Source: Rhodobacteraceae bacterium EL129
GTDB taxonomy: Bacteria > Pseudomonadota > Alphaproteobacteria > Rhodobacterales > Rhodobacteraceae
Direction: 5' to 3'
Length of the DNA stretch: 64,000 bases
Assembly (NCBI GenBank): GCA_900313005.1
Contig: ONZJ01000002.1
Coordinates: forward strand, 1,318,996-1,382,995
Shown piece after piece: positions 27,790 through 36,720 of the stretch. The notes under the pieces are model-generated. The model saw only the letters and a list, made by a program, of their open reading frames with translations. It did not search any database and was not told where the DNA came from. The translations under genes and the position numbers were made by a program. The first letter of the stretch is position 1. Each line of letters starts with the position of its first letter.

Positions 27790-29637
27790 TCAGCGTTCCG
27801 CCTTGCTCAGCCGTTCTTCGGCCTTGAGCCACAGAGTTTCTGCGCGTTCCAGCCCTTCCATCACCTCGGCGTATTTCTTTTGGAAGGCCGTGGCCTGCAC
27901 GATGTTATCTTCGTCGTACATGGCCGGGTTGGCCAGTTTGGCGGCAATTTTGTCGCGCATCTCGTTCAGTTTGTCGATGCGAACCTCGCAGGTGCGCACG
28001 TCCTGGCGCAAGGCGAGAATCTCGTCCCGGCTTGCGCGTTTGGGTTTCGGCTTGGGCTTGGCCTCTTTCGGGGGCTTGTCCGAGGTCAGAAGAGACGCGC
28101 GGTAGGTTTCCAAATCCCCCCCATAGGGGGTCACGCGCCCGTCTTTGACCAGCCACAGCCGGTCGGCCACAAGGCTGAGCAGATGCATGTCGTGGCTGAC
28201 AAGGATCACCGCGCCGGAATAGGCGGTGAGCGCTTCGACCAGCGCCTCGCGGCTTTCGATATCAAGGTGGTTGGTCGGCTCGTCGAGGATCAGCATATGG
28301 GGCGCGTCAATCGTCGCGAGCAGCAGTGACAGCCGCGCTTTTTGCCCGCCTGAGAGTTTGCCCACCAATGTGTCGGCCTGTTCAGCGCCGATGCCAAAGC
28401 CGCCCATGCGGGCGCGCAGTTTGGAGGGCGTTTCCGATGGACGCAGGCGGCGGATGTGGTCCAGTGGGGTTTCGTCGATGTGTAGCTCGTCTACCTGGTG
28501 CTGGGCAAAGAAGCCAACGCGCAGTTTGGAGGTGGCGTGCAGCTTGCCGGACATGACTTTAAGTCTGCTAGATAACAGTTTGGAAAGCGTAGATTTACCT
28601 TCGCCATTGCGACCCAGAAGGGCGATGCGGTCATCCTGATCAATCCGCAGGTCCAAATGTTGCAGCACCGCCTTGCCGTCATAGCCGACCGAGGCTTCCT
28701 CAAGCCGGATAATGGGGGGCGATAGCTCCTCGGGTTCGGGGAAGCTGAAGGCGCGCAAGGCGGCCTCGGACGGGCGCATGATGGGGGTCATCTTCGACAG
28801 CATCTTGAGCCGTGATTGTGCTTGCTTTGCCTTGGTGGCCTTGGCGCGGAAGCGGTCCACGAAGGATTGCAGATGTTCACGCCGGGCGTCTTGCTTTTTG
28901 GCCTCGGATTCAGCGGCAGCCAGACGGGACGCGCGGGTCTTGGCAAAGGTGTCGTACCCGCCCTGATAAAGCGTCAGCTTGCGGTCTTCGAGATGCAGAA
29001 TACTGCCCACGGCCCGGTTCAGCAGGCCACGGTCGTGGCTGATGATCAAAACGGTGTGGGGGTATTTGGCCAGATAGGTTTCAAGCCAGACAGCGCCTTC
29101 AAGATCGAGATAGTTGGTCGGCTCATCCAGAAGCAGCAGATCGGGTTCGGCAAACAGAACGGCGGCCAGGGCCACGCGCATCCGCCATCCGCCCGAGAAG
29201 TCTGAACAGGGCTGTTGTTGTTCAGTATGGGTAAAGCCCAGACCTTTGAGGATGGTGGCGGCGCGTGCTTCGGCGGACCAGGCGTCAATATCGGCCAGAC
29301 GGGTCTGGATGTCCGCGATGCGGTCGGCGTCCTCGGCGGTTTCAGATTCGGCAAGCAGTTCGGCGCGTTCGGTATCGGCGGCCAGTACAGTGTCGATCAA
29401 TGAGACTTCGTTTGACGGCACCTCTTGGGCGACCCCGCCAATACGGGCGCGCTGGGGCAGGGAGATGGTGCCACCCTCCAACGCTAACTCCTTGCGGATC
29501 AAACGGAATAGCGTGGTCTTGCCTGTGCCATTGCGTCCGACAATACCCACTTTGTGGCCATCAGGAATGGTGGCCGAGGCGTTCTCGATCAGCGGTCGGC
29601 CCGCGACGGAATATGAGATATCATCAATGCGCAACAT
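27790..29637 (-). CDS. ABC-F family ATP-binding protein
   Basis: 615 residues with two ABC domains and no membrane segments. First Walker A GRNGTGKTT near 34-42 and Walker B LLLLDEPTNYLDLEG near 180; second Walker A GRNGEGKST near 335 and SGGQKARLSLL with LILDEPTNHLD near 430-455. The inter-domain linker (about 235-300) is rich in Lys, Arg and Gln, and the C-terminus has a coiled coil (about 540-615), as in Uup/YheS relatives. ABC-F proteins bind the ribosome E site; which substrate is not known here. Confidence 0.95.
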   Translation of the reverse strand: MLRIDDISYSVAGRPLIENASATIPDGHKVGIVGRNGTGKTTLFRLIRKELALEGGTISLPQRARIGGVAQEVPSNEVSLIDTVLAADTERAELLAESETAEDADRIADIQTRLADIDAWSAEARAATILKGLGFTHTEQQQPCSDFSGGWRMRVALAAVLFAEPDLLLLDEPTNYLDLEGAVWLETYLAKYPHTVLIISHDRGLLNRAVGSILHLEDRKLTLYQGGYDTFAKTRASRLAAAESEAKKQDARREHLQSFVDRFRAKATKAKQAQSRLKMLSKMTPIMRPSEAALRAFSFPEPEELSPPIIRLEEASVGYDGKAVLQHLDLRIDQDDRIALLGRNGEGKSTLSKLLSSRLKVMSGKLHATSKLRVGFFAQHQVDELHIDETPLDHIRRLRPSETPSKLRARMGGFGIGAEQADTLVGKLSGGQKARLSLLLATIDAPHMLILDEPTNHLDIESREALVEALTAYSGAVILVSHDMHLLSLVADRLWLVKDGRVTPYGGDLETYRASLLTSDKPPKEAKPKPKPKRASRDEILALRQDVRTCEVRIDKLNEMRDKIAAKLANPAMYDEDNIVQATAFQKKYAEVMEGLERAETLWLKAEERLSKAER

Positions 29638-29709
29638 GGGGCCGAGCGATGAACCACCGCCCGGCCCTTGTCAACTGGCTGACACGTGTTCGGGCCCCTT
29701 AATAAGGGG

Positions 29710-29991
29710 TCAGTTCAAAAGGGTGATCAAACCATCTGCTGGGTAAGATGCAAAGCCGGTCATCGGGTTGCTGTCGTTCTCACTGAAAGCGAACACGTGA
29801 ATTTCCTCATTCTGGAACGTGGCGCGGCAGAAGACATCAGCCCCGTCAAGTTCTGCGGGGCAGGTATCGAGATCGAAATGCGGGACAGCGGCCTCAAACA
29901 CCTCATAGGTCATAGGCAATGGTTGCGTGTCCGCAAAGACCAAAGCAGGGGTCAGAGCGAGGATAGAGATGGCCAATAATGCGCGAGTCAT
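29710..29991 (-). CDS. Small secreted hypothetical protein
   Basis: 93 residues with a clear signal peptide (about 1-20, cut near VFA). The mature part is acidic, with two Cys (DTCPAEL and DVFCRATF) that may pair, and a FAFSENDSNP stretch. I do not recognise a domain. It is divergent from ndk with about 165 bases between. Confidence 0.65.
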   Translation of the reverse strand: MTRALLAISILALTPALVFADTQPLPMTYEVFEAAVPHFDLDTCPAELDGADVFCRATFQNEEIHVFAFSENDSNPMTGFASYPADGLITLLN

Positions 29992-30156
29992 GGAGTGTCC
30001 TTTCTTGTTTGATATTTTATATCTGACAAAAAAAGTAAGGTAATAAAAGTGGAAAAACGAAAGCGCAGTGAATTAAGCGAATTCTGGCCTTTATCCCGCG
30101 CGGACTGCGTGTTATGCGCAGCGCAAATTCACAATCCCAAACCGAAAGAGGCTGAC

Positions 30157-30579
30157 ATGGCTGTTGAACGCACCCTGAGCATCATTAAACCTGACGCAAC
30201 CAAACGGAACCTGACTGGCAAGATCAACGCCAAGTTCGAAGACGCAGGTCTGCGCATCGTCGCGCAAAAGCGCATCCAGCTGACCATGGCCCAGGCGGGT
30301 AAATTCTATGAAGTGCACGCCGAGCGCCCCTTTTACGGCGAGCTGTGTGAATTCATGGCCTCCGAGCCAGTGGTGGTTCAGGTTCTGGAAGGCGAAGGCG
30401 CCATTGCCAAGAACCGTGAAGTGATGGGCGCGACAAACCCAGCTGACGCGGCCCCCGGCACTGTGCGTGCTGAGTTCGCTGAATCCGTCGGCGAAAACTC
30501 GGTCCACGGATCGGACGCACCTGAAACGGCTGCGGTTGAAATCGCGTATTTCTTCTCGGGTCTGGAGCTGGTGGGCTAA
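30157..30579 (+). CDS. ndk: Nucleoside diphosphate kinase
   Basis: 140-residue enzyme that balances NTP pools by phosphate transfer through a phospho-His. [15 protein letters not shown] opens the protein, and the active-site region [16 protein letters not shown] (about 113-128) holds the catalytic His. The ATG at 30157 fits family length exactly; an upstream open frame to 30049 is excluded. An AT-rich segment (about 30000-30050) likely carries the promoter. A strong terminator follows. Confidence 0.97.
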   Translation: MAVERTLSIIKPDATKRNLTGKINAKFEDAGLRIVAQKRIQLTMAQAGKFYEVHAERPFYGELCEFMASEPVVVQVLEGEGAIAKNREVMGATNPADAAPGTVRAEFAESVGENSVHGSDAPETAAVEIAYFFSGLELVG

Positions 30580-30606
30580 GCCTGCGGACTGATCTGACAG
30601 AATTTG

Positions 30607-30639
30607 AAACGGCGTTGCTTTGAGGCAGCGCCGTTTTTT
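30607..30639 (+). terminator. Terminator of ndk
   Basis: AAACGGCGTTGC (30607-30618) pairs with GCAGCGCCGTTT with a single G-T wobble and a six-base loop, followed by TTTT. Strong intrinsic terminator. Confidence 0.92.
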
Positions 30640-30676
30640 ATGTTCGATGCGGGGCTCGATGGGCCCGGGCCGCACC

Positions 30677-31069
30677 TCACATCTGAAAATGTACCGGGTT
30701 CACCGTCATCGCGCGGGATGTGCGCTTGGCCAGGTTTTGTTCAAGGATCGCGACGTTGCGCAGGTTGGCGTTGTAGAGAATATCAAACGCGTCTCCGATA
30801 ATCGGAACCGACCCGACGACCAAATCGAGGGTAAGATTGCCGGCCATCATCGCCTGCGCACCCGGCGTGGCCCCCAGCTGGCGTGCGCGCCAGACCAGAT
30901 AGGCTGCGGGGGCAAGGGCCGCAATGTCCCCGACGACGGGCAAGAACCCGAGCAGGTTATCGAGGCCTACGTTGATGCGCGTGCCGGGGATGGTGAAAAG
31001 CGCATCCAAGCGTGTCGCCAAAGTCTTGAGCTTGGCCAGTTCTGTATCAATGTCCTGTTGAATGTTCAT
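30677..31069 (-). CDS. DUF4112 membrane protein
   Basis: 130 residues. LATRLDALFTIPGTRINVGLDNLLGFLPVVGD (key: LDALF, IPGT, GLD, LLG, P-VGD) is the start of the DUF4112 domain, and VVGSVPIIGDAFDILYNANLRN its end. Two hydrophobic stretches (about 38-60 and 78-98) suggest membrane association. Function unknown. Confidence 0.85.
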   Translation of the reverse strand: MNIQQDIDTELAKLKTLATRLDALFTIPGTRINVGLDNLLGFLPVVGDIAALAPAAYLVWRARQLGATPGAQAMMAGNLTLDLVVGSVPIIGDAFDILYNANLRNVAILEQNLAKRTSRAMTVNPVHFQM

Positions 31070-31239
31070 GGTATTTACATAGGCATTCGAAGGATGAGTT
31101 TTTAGAGGATCGTCAAAAAATGTGTCATGCTCATGAACAAAATGGATAGTGATTATATGTTATATTACAAAGTCCTGCAGTCCTAAATTAATCTTACGTC
31201 GCACAGCTTATTTTCTGTGTTACGACATCGACTGCCGAC

Positions 31240-31264
31240 AAAAAAACCGCCAATCATATGGCGG
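31240..31264 (-). terminator. Minus-strand terminator overlapping the small gene's stop
   Basis: On the minus strand CCGCCA, a six-base loop and TGGCGG form a perfect stem directly followed by seven T. The stop codon of the 37-residue gene (31254-31256) lies in the loop. Confidence 0.88.
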
Positions 31265-31367
31265 CGAAATCGGAGAAGACCTGCTTGGAAATAGTCCGTG
31301 GCTGATCGGGTGCCGGCGCGGGTTTTGGGTTTGGCTGTTCGCCAGTGTCGTCTTTTGTCTTAGGCAT
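31254..31367 (-). CDS. Very small conserved-looking protein (37 aa)
   Basis: ATG at 31367 with a near-ideal AGGAG seven bases upstream; the product begins MPKTKDD, continues through a Pro/Ala/Lys-rich middle and ends RTISKQVFSDFAAI. A perfect minus-strand terminator overlaps the stop, so the whole looks like a complete, independently ended transcript. No membrane segment or known domain. I recall no assigned function. The frame is open further upstream to 31511 but the Shine-Dalgarno sequence fixes this start. Confidence 0.55.
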   Translation of the reverse strand: MPKTKDDTGEQPNPKPAPAPDQPRTISKQVFSDFAAI

Positions 31368-31570
31368 TTTTCTGCTCCTTTTCATGGGCGCAGGTCCGTC
31401 AGACAGCGTCTGACAAACGCTACGGAACGGGCTATGCCGAGGTACGGCACAGGTCCGTTCAAGAGCAGGGTTGTCCCGGAATGTGACGGAAATAAGGCAG
31501 CAATTTACCATTACGGGACAGTTAGGAACGATGTGATGAATTGGTCACGACAATTGCAACAATCTGCCTT

Positions 31571-32557
31571 TTATGGTGATGTTTTGGCCGTATTTTCAGC
31601 AATCATCGAGATCATTTCAAACATCACGGCGGCGGCGGTCAGGGCGGTGATGTTGTTGGGGCTGTCCTTGGTCGGCATCATGCAGACCACATCGCCGCCG
31701 ACAATGTTCAGCCCGCGTGCGGCACGCAGAATGCCCACGGCCTCGTCTATATCAAACCCCTTTTCGCCGGGCTCCAGATTGGACACGGCTGGGGCGACGG
31801 TGGGGTCAAGACAATCGAGATCGAAGGTGATGTAAACCGGGCGGTCGCCCAGGACCTCTCGGGTCTGTGCGACGACATCCTCAAGTCCGCGCTGGCGGAA
31901 TTCCTTCATGGTCACGACATTATAGCCGTAATCGTAAGACGGCTGTAGCCAATCGAGCGAGCGTGGATGTCCGCGCAACCCGATCTGCATCGAACGGGTG
32001 GGATCGACCTGACCCTGATCGGCCAGATAAGCGCCCCAATGCGCCGCGGATTTCTTGGCGCCGAGGAAATGATCGACCTTGGTGAACACATCCGTATGGG
32101 CATCGAGATGCAGGAAGCTGACGGGCTGCCCACCTGCGATGTTGCCCTTGCCTAAGGCCTGCACGATGCCGCCTGTGATCGAATGATCCCCGCCGATGGA
32201 GACAGGCCGCGCACCGGATTTGTCGATGTCCTGGTAGAATGCGGTGATGCGTTCGATGCAGTCTTCGTTGTCGTTGGCACGTGGGAACGGCACATCGCCT
32301 ACATCGGCGATTTTGGCGGCATTCCACGGGTCAATCTGAAACTCCATATGCACGCGGCGTTGCACGGCTGAGACATGGCGCAGGGCGCGCGGGCCCAGAT
32401 GCTGGTCACGTTCAGTGGTGCCATTGCCCGTGGAATGCGGCACGCCGACCAGGGCGATGTCCATGCCTTCAGGGCCTTGGTGGGGCGCACGGAACATGGT
32501 CGGGATGCCCCACCAGTAGAGGTTGTCCATCATGGATTTTTGATAGGGGTCGGTCAT
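31571..32557 (-). CDS. Agmatinase-family ureohydrolase
   Basis: 328 residues from the ATG at 32557, preceded by AGGAG. Binuclear Mn2+ ligands are intact: SIGGDHSITGG near 128-138, LHLDAHTDVF near 158-167, and FDLDCLDPTVAPAVSN near 248. The last motif and overall length resemble guanidinobutyrase or guanidinopropionase-like members as much as agmatinase, so the guanidino substrate is left open. It lies 72 bases downstream of a LysR gene on the same strand, which likely controls it. Product would be urea plus an amine. Confidence 0.85.
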   Translation of the reverse strand: MTDPYQKSMMDNLYWWGIPTMFRAPHQGPEGMDIALVGVPHSTGNGTTERDQHLGPRALRHVSAVQRRVHMEFQIDPWNAAKIADVGDVPFPRANDNEDCIERITAFYQDIDKSGARPVSIGGDHSITGGIVQALGKGNIAGGQPVSFLHLDAHTDVFTKVDHFLGAKKSAAHWGAYLADQGQVDPTRSMQIGLRGHPRSLDWLQPSYDYGYNVVTMKEFRQRGLEDVVAQTREVLGDRPVYITFDLDCLDPTVAPAVSNLEPGEKGFDIDEAVGILRAARGLNIVGGDVVCMMPTKDSPNNITALTAAAVMFEMISMIAENTAKTSP

Positions 32558-32629
32558 AGCGGGCTCCTGCGCAGGCTGTCTGGCTTGGAGTTGAATGTTT
32601 TTTGCAAGATGAAGCAAGGGGGTGGTCGC

Positions 32630-33490
32630 TTAATCTTTCCTGTTCAGGCTGAGATCAGTGTGCAGGTGAGACACCAGAGGCGCGAACCATTGCCAGTTTT
32701 TGGCAGCGGCATCATTGACCACCAGATTGCGTTTGCGTTGGAATTGCGGAGCGCTGTCAAGGACATGCAGTTGGCCGGAGGCAAGATGCGGCGTTGCCAG
32801 AGCACGCGGCAGATAGGCCGATCCGCCGTGTTCGAGCAAAAACTCCAACCCCCAGTCGGGGCTGTCAAAGTTCACACGGGCGACACCAGCATCATGGTAG
32901 GCCTCATCGTGCTGGCGGCGGTAATCTGCGCCGTAGTCTATGAAAATATAGGTCTGACTGTTGCGGATGGGCGTCGCTGGGTCATCTGAGTAAAGCACCA
33001 GATCCTCGGGCGGCAGGGCGTGGGCGGTCTGTTGGCCGCGCAGGGCCGTGTCGTAAGTCAGGATCACATCGACCATGCCCTGTTCGAGCCAGCTGTCGAG
33101 ATCGCTTTGATGGCCCTGCTGGACAGCGACCGCCATGTCCGTGCTGCGCTGCATCACCCCGTCGAAGAACGCTTTGCCTGGGCCGGCCCAAAGGCTGCTG
33201 TGGCACCCAATGGTGCAGACCGAGCTGAGACCTGTCGGCAAGCCGGTTTCAAACCGGGCTTGTCGCCACAGACCCACCATCGTGCGGGCATAGCGCAAAA
33301 GCTTGGTACCCGCCGGAGTCAGGGTGGTGCCGGACTTCTGGCGGATCAGCAGTTGTTGTCCAAGTTCTTCTTCCAGCGTTTTCAGGCGTGCGGTGACGGT
33401 GGATTGTGTCACGTTCAACTTGTGTGATGCGCGCACGAGGTTGCCAGTTTCGACAATGGCAAGGAAGGTTTGGAGGGAGGCGATGTTCAT
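32630..33490 (-). CDS. LysR family transcriptional regulator
   Basis: 286 residues. The N-terminal winged helix-turn-helix is clear: LQTFLAIVETGNLVRASHKLNVTQSTVTARLKTLEEELG in outline (LQTF, GNLVRAS, TQSTVTARLK, LEEELG). The substrate domain follows from about residue 90. It is transcribed toward the ureohydrolase and away from the aldehyde dehydrogenase. Two T-N11-A boxes lie in the intergenic region, the normal place for LysR control of both sides. The inducer is unknown. Confidence 0.93.
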   Translation of the reverse strand: MNIASLQTFLAIVETGNLVRASHKLNVTQSTVTARLKTLEEELGQQLLIRQKSGTTLTPAGTKLLRYARTMVGLWRQARFETGLPTGLSSVCTIGCHSSLWAGPGKAFFDGVMQRSTDMAVAVQQGHQSDLDSWLEQGMVDVILTYDTALRGQQTAHALPPEDLVLYSDDPATPIRNSQTYIFIDYGADYRRQHDEAYHDAGVARVNFDSPDWGLEFLLEHGGSAYLPRALATPHLASGQLHVLDSAPQFQRKRNLVVNDAAAKNWQWFAPLVSHLHTDLSLNRKD

Positions 33491-33499
33491 GGCTTATGG

Positions 33500-33546
33500 T
33501 TCGATAAATCCGAATTTAATCTGCAAAATAATTCGATATCAAGAAT
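33500..33546. promoter_or_regulatory. Two candidate LysR boxes (T-N11-A)
   Basis: Two imperfect palindromes that both begin TTCGATA: TTCGATAAATCCGAA at 33500-33514 and TTCGATATCAAGAA at 33532-33545. Each fits the T-N11-A rule for LysR proteins. Their centres are about 31 bases apart, three helical turns, as in the usual recognition/activation site pair. They sit between the regulator start and the aldehyde dehydrogenase. Confidence 0.55.
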
Positions 33547-33594
33547 TGTAGTTCTGTGTCAATCTACAGTGTGATCCAAAAGACTGAGGGGCCG

Positions 33595-35064
33595 ATGCAA
33601 AACTATCAGATGTTAATCGCCGGAGACTGGGTGGATGCCAGTGATGGTGGGCGGTTTGAAACCTTCAACCCCGCCAATGGTGAGGTTTGGGCCAGCGCGC
33701 CCGAGGCGACGGCAGAGGATATCGACCGGGCGGTGAAGGCCGCGCATGTGGCATGTTATGAGGGGCCGTGGGCCGGGTTTACCCCCACGCAGCGCGGGGC
33801 CTGCCTGCGGCGCTTGGCCGATTTGATGGCTGAGCGGTCCGAGGAGCTGGGGGCGATTGAAACCCGTGACAGTGGCAAGATGTTTGCCGAGACACGCTGG
33901 CAGGCCAAGTATATCTCCGAGTTCCTGATGTTCTATGCGGGTGCCGCGGATAAGATCAACGGTGATACGTTACCCATTGATAAACCAGATTTGTTTGTCT
34001 TTACGGACCGCGAACCTTTGGGCGTGATTGCCGCCGTGGTGCCATGGAATTCTCAGCTGTTTCTGACCGCCGTGAAGATCGGCCCGGCCTTGGCGGCGGG
34101 CAATACGGTGGTGTTGAAAACCTCAGAACATGCGCCGGCCGTGATCCTTGAGTTCGGTAAGCTGATCGCCGAGGCGGGTATCCCGGACGGCGTGGTCAAC
34201 ATCGTAACCGGGCACGGCGATCCTTGTGGCAAGGTGCTGACCTCGCACCCGCTGGTGGCGCGGATTTCCTTTACCGGTGGACCCATAGCCGCGAAACATG
34301 TGTTGATGAATTCGACCAACAACTTTGCCGAAGTGTCGCTGGAACTGGGGGGCAAGTCGCCCTTTATCGTGTTTGACGACGCGGATCTGGACAATGCGGT
34401 TTATGGCTCGGTCGCGGGGATCTTTGCAGCCTCGGGGCAGTCCTGCGTGGCCGGAAGCCGCCTGATTGTGCATGAAGATATCGCCGACAGGTTTCTGGCC
34501 AAGATGGTTGAGATCGCGAAGGGCATTCGCATTGGTGATCCGATGGACGAGGGCACCCAGATGGGGCCGCTGTGCACGCAAGGCCAGATCGACACGATCG
34601 AGGCTGAGGTGGCCCGTGCGGTGGACGAAGGCGGTACGGTGCTGACCGGCGGCAAGCGGGCTGCGGCAGGCGATATGTTCTTTGAGCCAACCATTATTGA
34701 CTGCCCCAGCCCTGATCTGCACATCGTCGATACCGAGCTTTTTGGCCCTGTTCTCAGCGTGTTGCGGTTCAAAACGGAAGAGGAAGCGCTGGCGCTGGCC
34801 AATGACACCGAACATGGGTTGGCGGCTGGGATTTTTACGCAAAATGCGGCCCGTGCGATGCGCATGTCAAAGCACGTGCGCGCCGGGATTGTCTGGATCA
34901 ACACCTACCGTGTGATCAGCCCGGTGGCGGAGTTTGGCGGCATGAAGGGCTCGGGATATGGCCGCGAGTCCGGGTTTCAGGCGGTGTATGATTACACGCG
35001 CCCCAAGACGGTATGGATGAACATTTCGGATGCGCCGATTGGCAATCCGTTTGGACCAAGGTGA
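33595..35064 (+). CDS. NAD(P)-dependent aldehyde dehydrogenase
   Basis: 489 residues from the ATG at 33595, with GAGGGG just upstream. The catalytic Glu is in LELGGKSPF near 253-261 and the catalytic Cys in SGQSCVAGSR near 283-292; VVPWNSQLF near 157 and GSGYGRESG near 450 complete the family pattern. It oxidises an unknown aldehyde to the acid. It leads a seven-gene run in which gaps are at most 11 bases. The lead position behind LysR boxes suggests induction by the pathway substrate. Confidence 0.94.
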   Translation: MQNYQMLIAGDWVDASDGGRFETFNPANGEVWASAPEATAEDIDRAVKAAHVACYEGPWAGFTPTQRGACLRRLADLMAERSEELGAIETRDSGKMFAETRWQAKYISEFLMFYAGAADKINGDTLPIDKPDLFVFTDREPLGVIAAVVPWNSQLFLTAVKIGPALAAGNTVVLKTSEHAPAVILEFGKLIAEAGIPDGVVNIVTGHGDPCGKVLTSHPLVARISFTGGPIAAKHVLMNSTNNFAEVSLELGGKSPFIVFDDADLDNAVYGSVAGIFAASGQSCVAGSRLIVHEDIADRFLAKMVEIAKGIRIGDPMDEGTQMGPLCTQGQIDTIEAEVARAVDEGGTVLTGGKRAAAGDMFFEPTIIDCPSPDLHIVDTELFGPVLSVLRFKTEEEALALANDTEHGLAAGIFTQNAARAMRMSKHVRAGIVWINTYRVISPVAEFGGMKGSGYGRESGFQAVYDYTRPKTVWMNISDAPIGNPFGPR

Positions 35065-35075
35065 AGGAGAGAACG

Positions 35076-36134
35076 ATGAAATTCCATCTGGCAATCAATC
35101 TGGAGCGGATGAACGACAAGACGGACATGAAAGAGGTCCGGGACCATACGCTTGAGATGGTGAAAATGGCTGATGCGGCCGGGTTTGAGATTGCCTGGGC
35201 GGCGGAACACCATGCGCTTGAGATGACCATTGCGCCCAACCCGTTTCAGATCCTGGGATGGTGGGCCGAGCATACGGAGACCATACGGCTGGGTGTGGGC
35301 GTGGTGAACGCGGCCTATTGGCACCCCATCAATTTGGCCGGCGAGGCGGCGTTCCTTGATCTGATCAGCGATGGCCGTCTGGAATTCGGCATTGGATCAG
35401 GGGCTTACCAGCGGGAGTTCGACCGGATGAAGCCCGGATTGGATCAGCGCGACAGCTGGCGCTACATGCAGGAAGCGCTGCCCGTGGTGCAAAAGCTGTG
35501 GGAAGGCGATTATGCCCATGATGGCGAGTTCTGGAATTTCCCGACGGCGACGTCTTGCCCCAAACCTGTGCAACGGGACGTGCCCGTATGGGTGGCGGCC
35601 CGTGCGCCGATCACCTTTGATTATGCGGTGGAGCACAACTGCAACATCATGAGCTGGCCGCTGACCATGCCGTTTTCCGAGGCGGAGACCTACCGCGCGC
35701 GCCTGGATGATGCGATTGCCAAGAATGGTGGCACATACGAGGGCCGCTGGTCGCTGATGCGGCACACGGCGGTCTATGACACTGAAGATGACCGCGCAGG
35801 GGCGATGTCCTCAATCCGTGGGGTCTTGGGACAGTTTGGCAATCTGATGATGCAGAACGGTGAGGTGCGCAATGGTTTCCCCGATCAGGTGCCACTGGAG
35901 ACGCTTGACGGCAACGCCCGTGTTGATCCGGTGATGCTGGAGGAGAACCTGATGTTTGGGTCCCCCGCAGAAGTCACTGAAAAACTGCGCAAATACGAAG
36001 AACTGGGCGTAGATGCGTTTATTTACTATGCCTCGATGGGTATGGATATGGCGCAGCAGAAACGCTCGCTGCAATTGTTTATTGATCAGGTGATGCCTGC
36101 ATTTGCTGAAAAGGAGCTGGCCCATGCCGGTTGA
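35076..36134 (+). CDS. LLM class flavin-dependent monooxygenase
   Basis: 352 residues with the luciferase-like TIM barrel: AWAAEHHALEMTIAPNPF near 45-62 (EHH motif), RLGVGVVNAAYWHPINLAGEAAFLD near 78-102, and GIGSGAYQREFD near 112. Such enzymes use FMNH2 supplied by a separate reductase; no reductase gene is nearby. Within the cluster it is the best candidate for the first oxygenation, for example C-N or N-heterocycle attack as in RutA or NtaA relatives. Substrate unknown. Confidence 0.92.
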   Translation: MKFHLAINLERMNDKTDMKEVRDHTLEMVKMADAAGFEIAWAAEHHALEMTIAPNPFQILGWWAEHTETIRLGVGVVNAAYWHPINLAGEAAFLDLISDGRLEFGIGSGAYQREFDRMKPGLDQRDSWRYMQEALPVVQKLWEGDYAHDGEFWNFPTATSCPKPVQRDVPVWVAARAPITFDYAVEHNCNIMSWPLTMPFSEAETYRARLDDAIAKNGGTYEGRWSLMRHTAVYDTEDDRAGAMSSIRGVLGQFGNLMMQNGEVRNGFPDQVPLETLDGNARVDPVMLEENLMFGSPAEVTEKLRKYEELGVDAFIYYASMGMDMAQQKRSLQLFIDQVMPAFAEKELAHAG

Positions 36135-36720
36135 AATTCGTCGTACGCTGACTTTGGTTCAAACCACCTACAAAGAAGGCTGGAAAGAGGTGGCCGAGCC
36201 TACAAAGCTGGTGACCGCCATGGCGATCATTCGCAATCCGTGGTTCGGGTTGGGTCACGTGGAAGATCTGCGGCCTGAGATTCAGGAGCATGGCCCGGTG
36301 CTGGGTAAACTGCTGACCGAGATGATCCTGAAGGAAACCGGCGGCACGGTTGAAGGCTACGGCAAAGCAAGCGTTGTGGGCATGGGTGGCGAAGTGGAGC
36401 ACGCGCAGGCGCTGACCCATACTCTGTGGTTTGGCAACCAGTACCGCGATGCTGTCAATGCCAAGTCCTATCTGGTTTTCTCCAACACTCGCGGGGCGGC
36501 GGGCACATCGCTGATGATCCCGTTGATGGATAAGGACGATGGCGGGCGGCGGTCGCATTATCAGACCATCCATACCTCTGTTCCCGATGCACCTGCCGAG
36601 GACGAAATGATCGTCGCTTTGGGGGCCTCTATTGGTGGGCATCCCAACCACCGGATCGGGGATCGCTATCAGGACCTTAAGGAAATGGGACGCGACGTCG
36701 ATAATCCGGCGGGGGTGTAA
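36124..36720 (+). CDS. Amino acid synthesis (AA_synth, PF06684) family protein
   Basis: 198 residues; the ATG at 36124 has AAGGAG and lies eleven bases inside the end of the LLM gene. Features include MAIIRNPWFG near 34-43, LGKLLTEMIL near 60 and EVEHAQALTH near 91-100, then SVPDAPAEDEMIVALGASIGG near 158. The family name rests on weak genetics and no reaction is known. In many proteobacteria it travels with LLM enzymes and hydrolases, as here. It is translationally coupled to its neighbours. Confidence 0.8.
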   Translation: MPVEIRRTLTLVQTTYKEGWKEVAEPTKLVTAMAIIRNPWFGLGHVEDLRPEIQEHGPVLGKLLTEMILKETGGTVEGYGKASVVGMGGEVEHAQALTHTLWFGNQYRDAVNAKSYLVFSNTRGAAGTSLMIPLMDKDDGGRRSHYQTIHTSVPDAPAEDEMIVALGASIGGHPNHRIGDRYQDLKEMGRDVDNPAGV

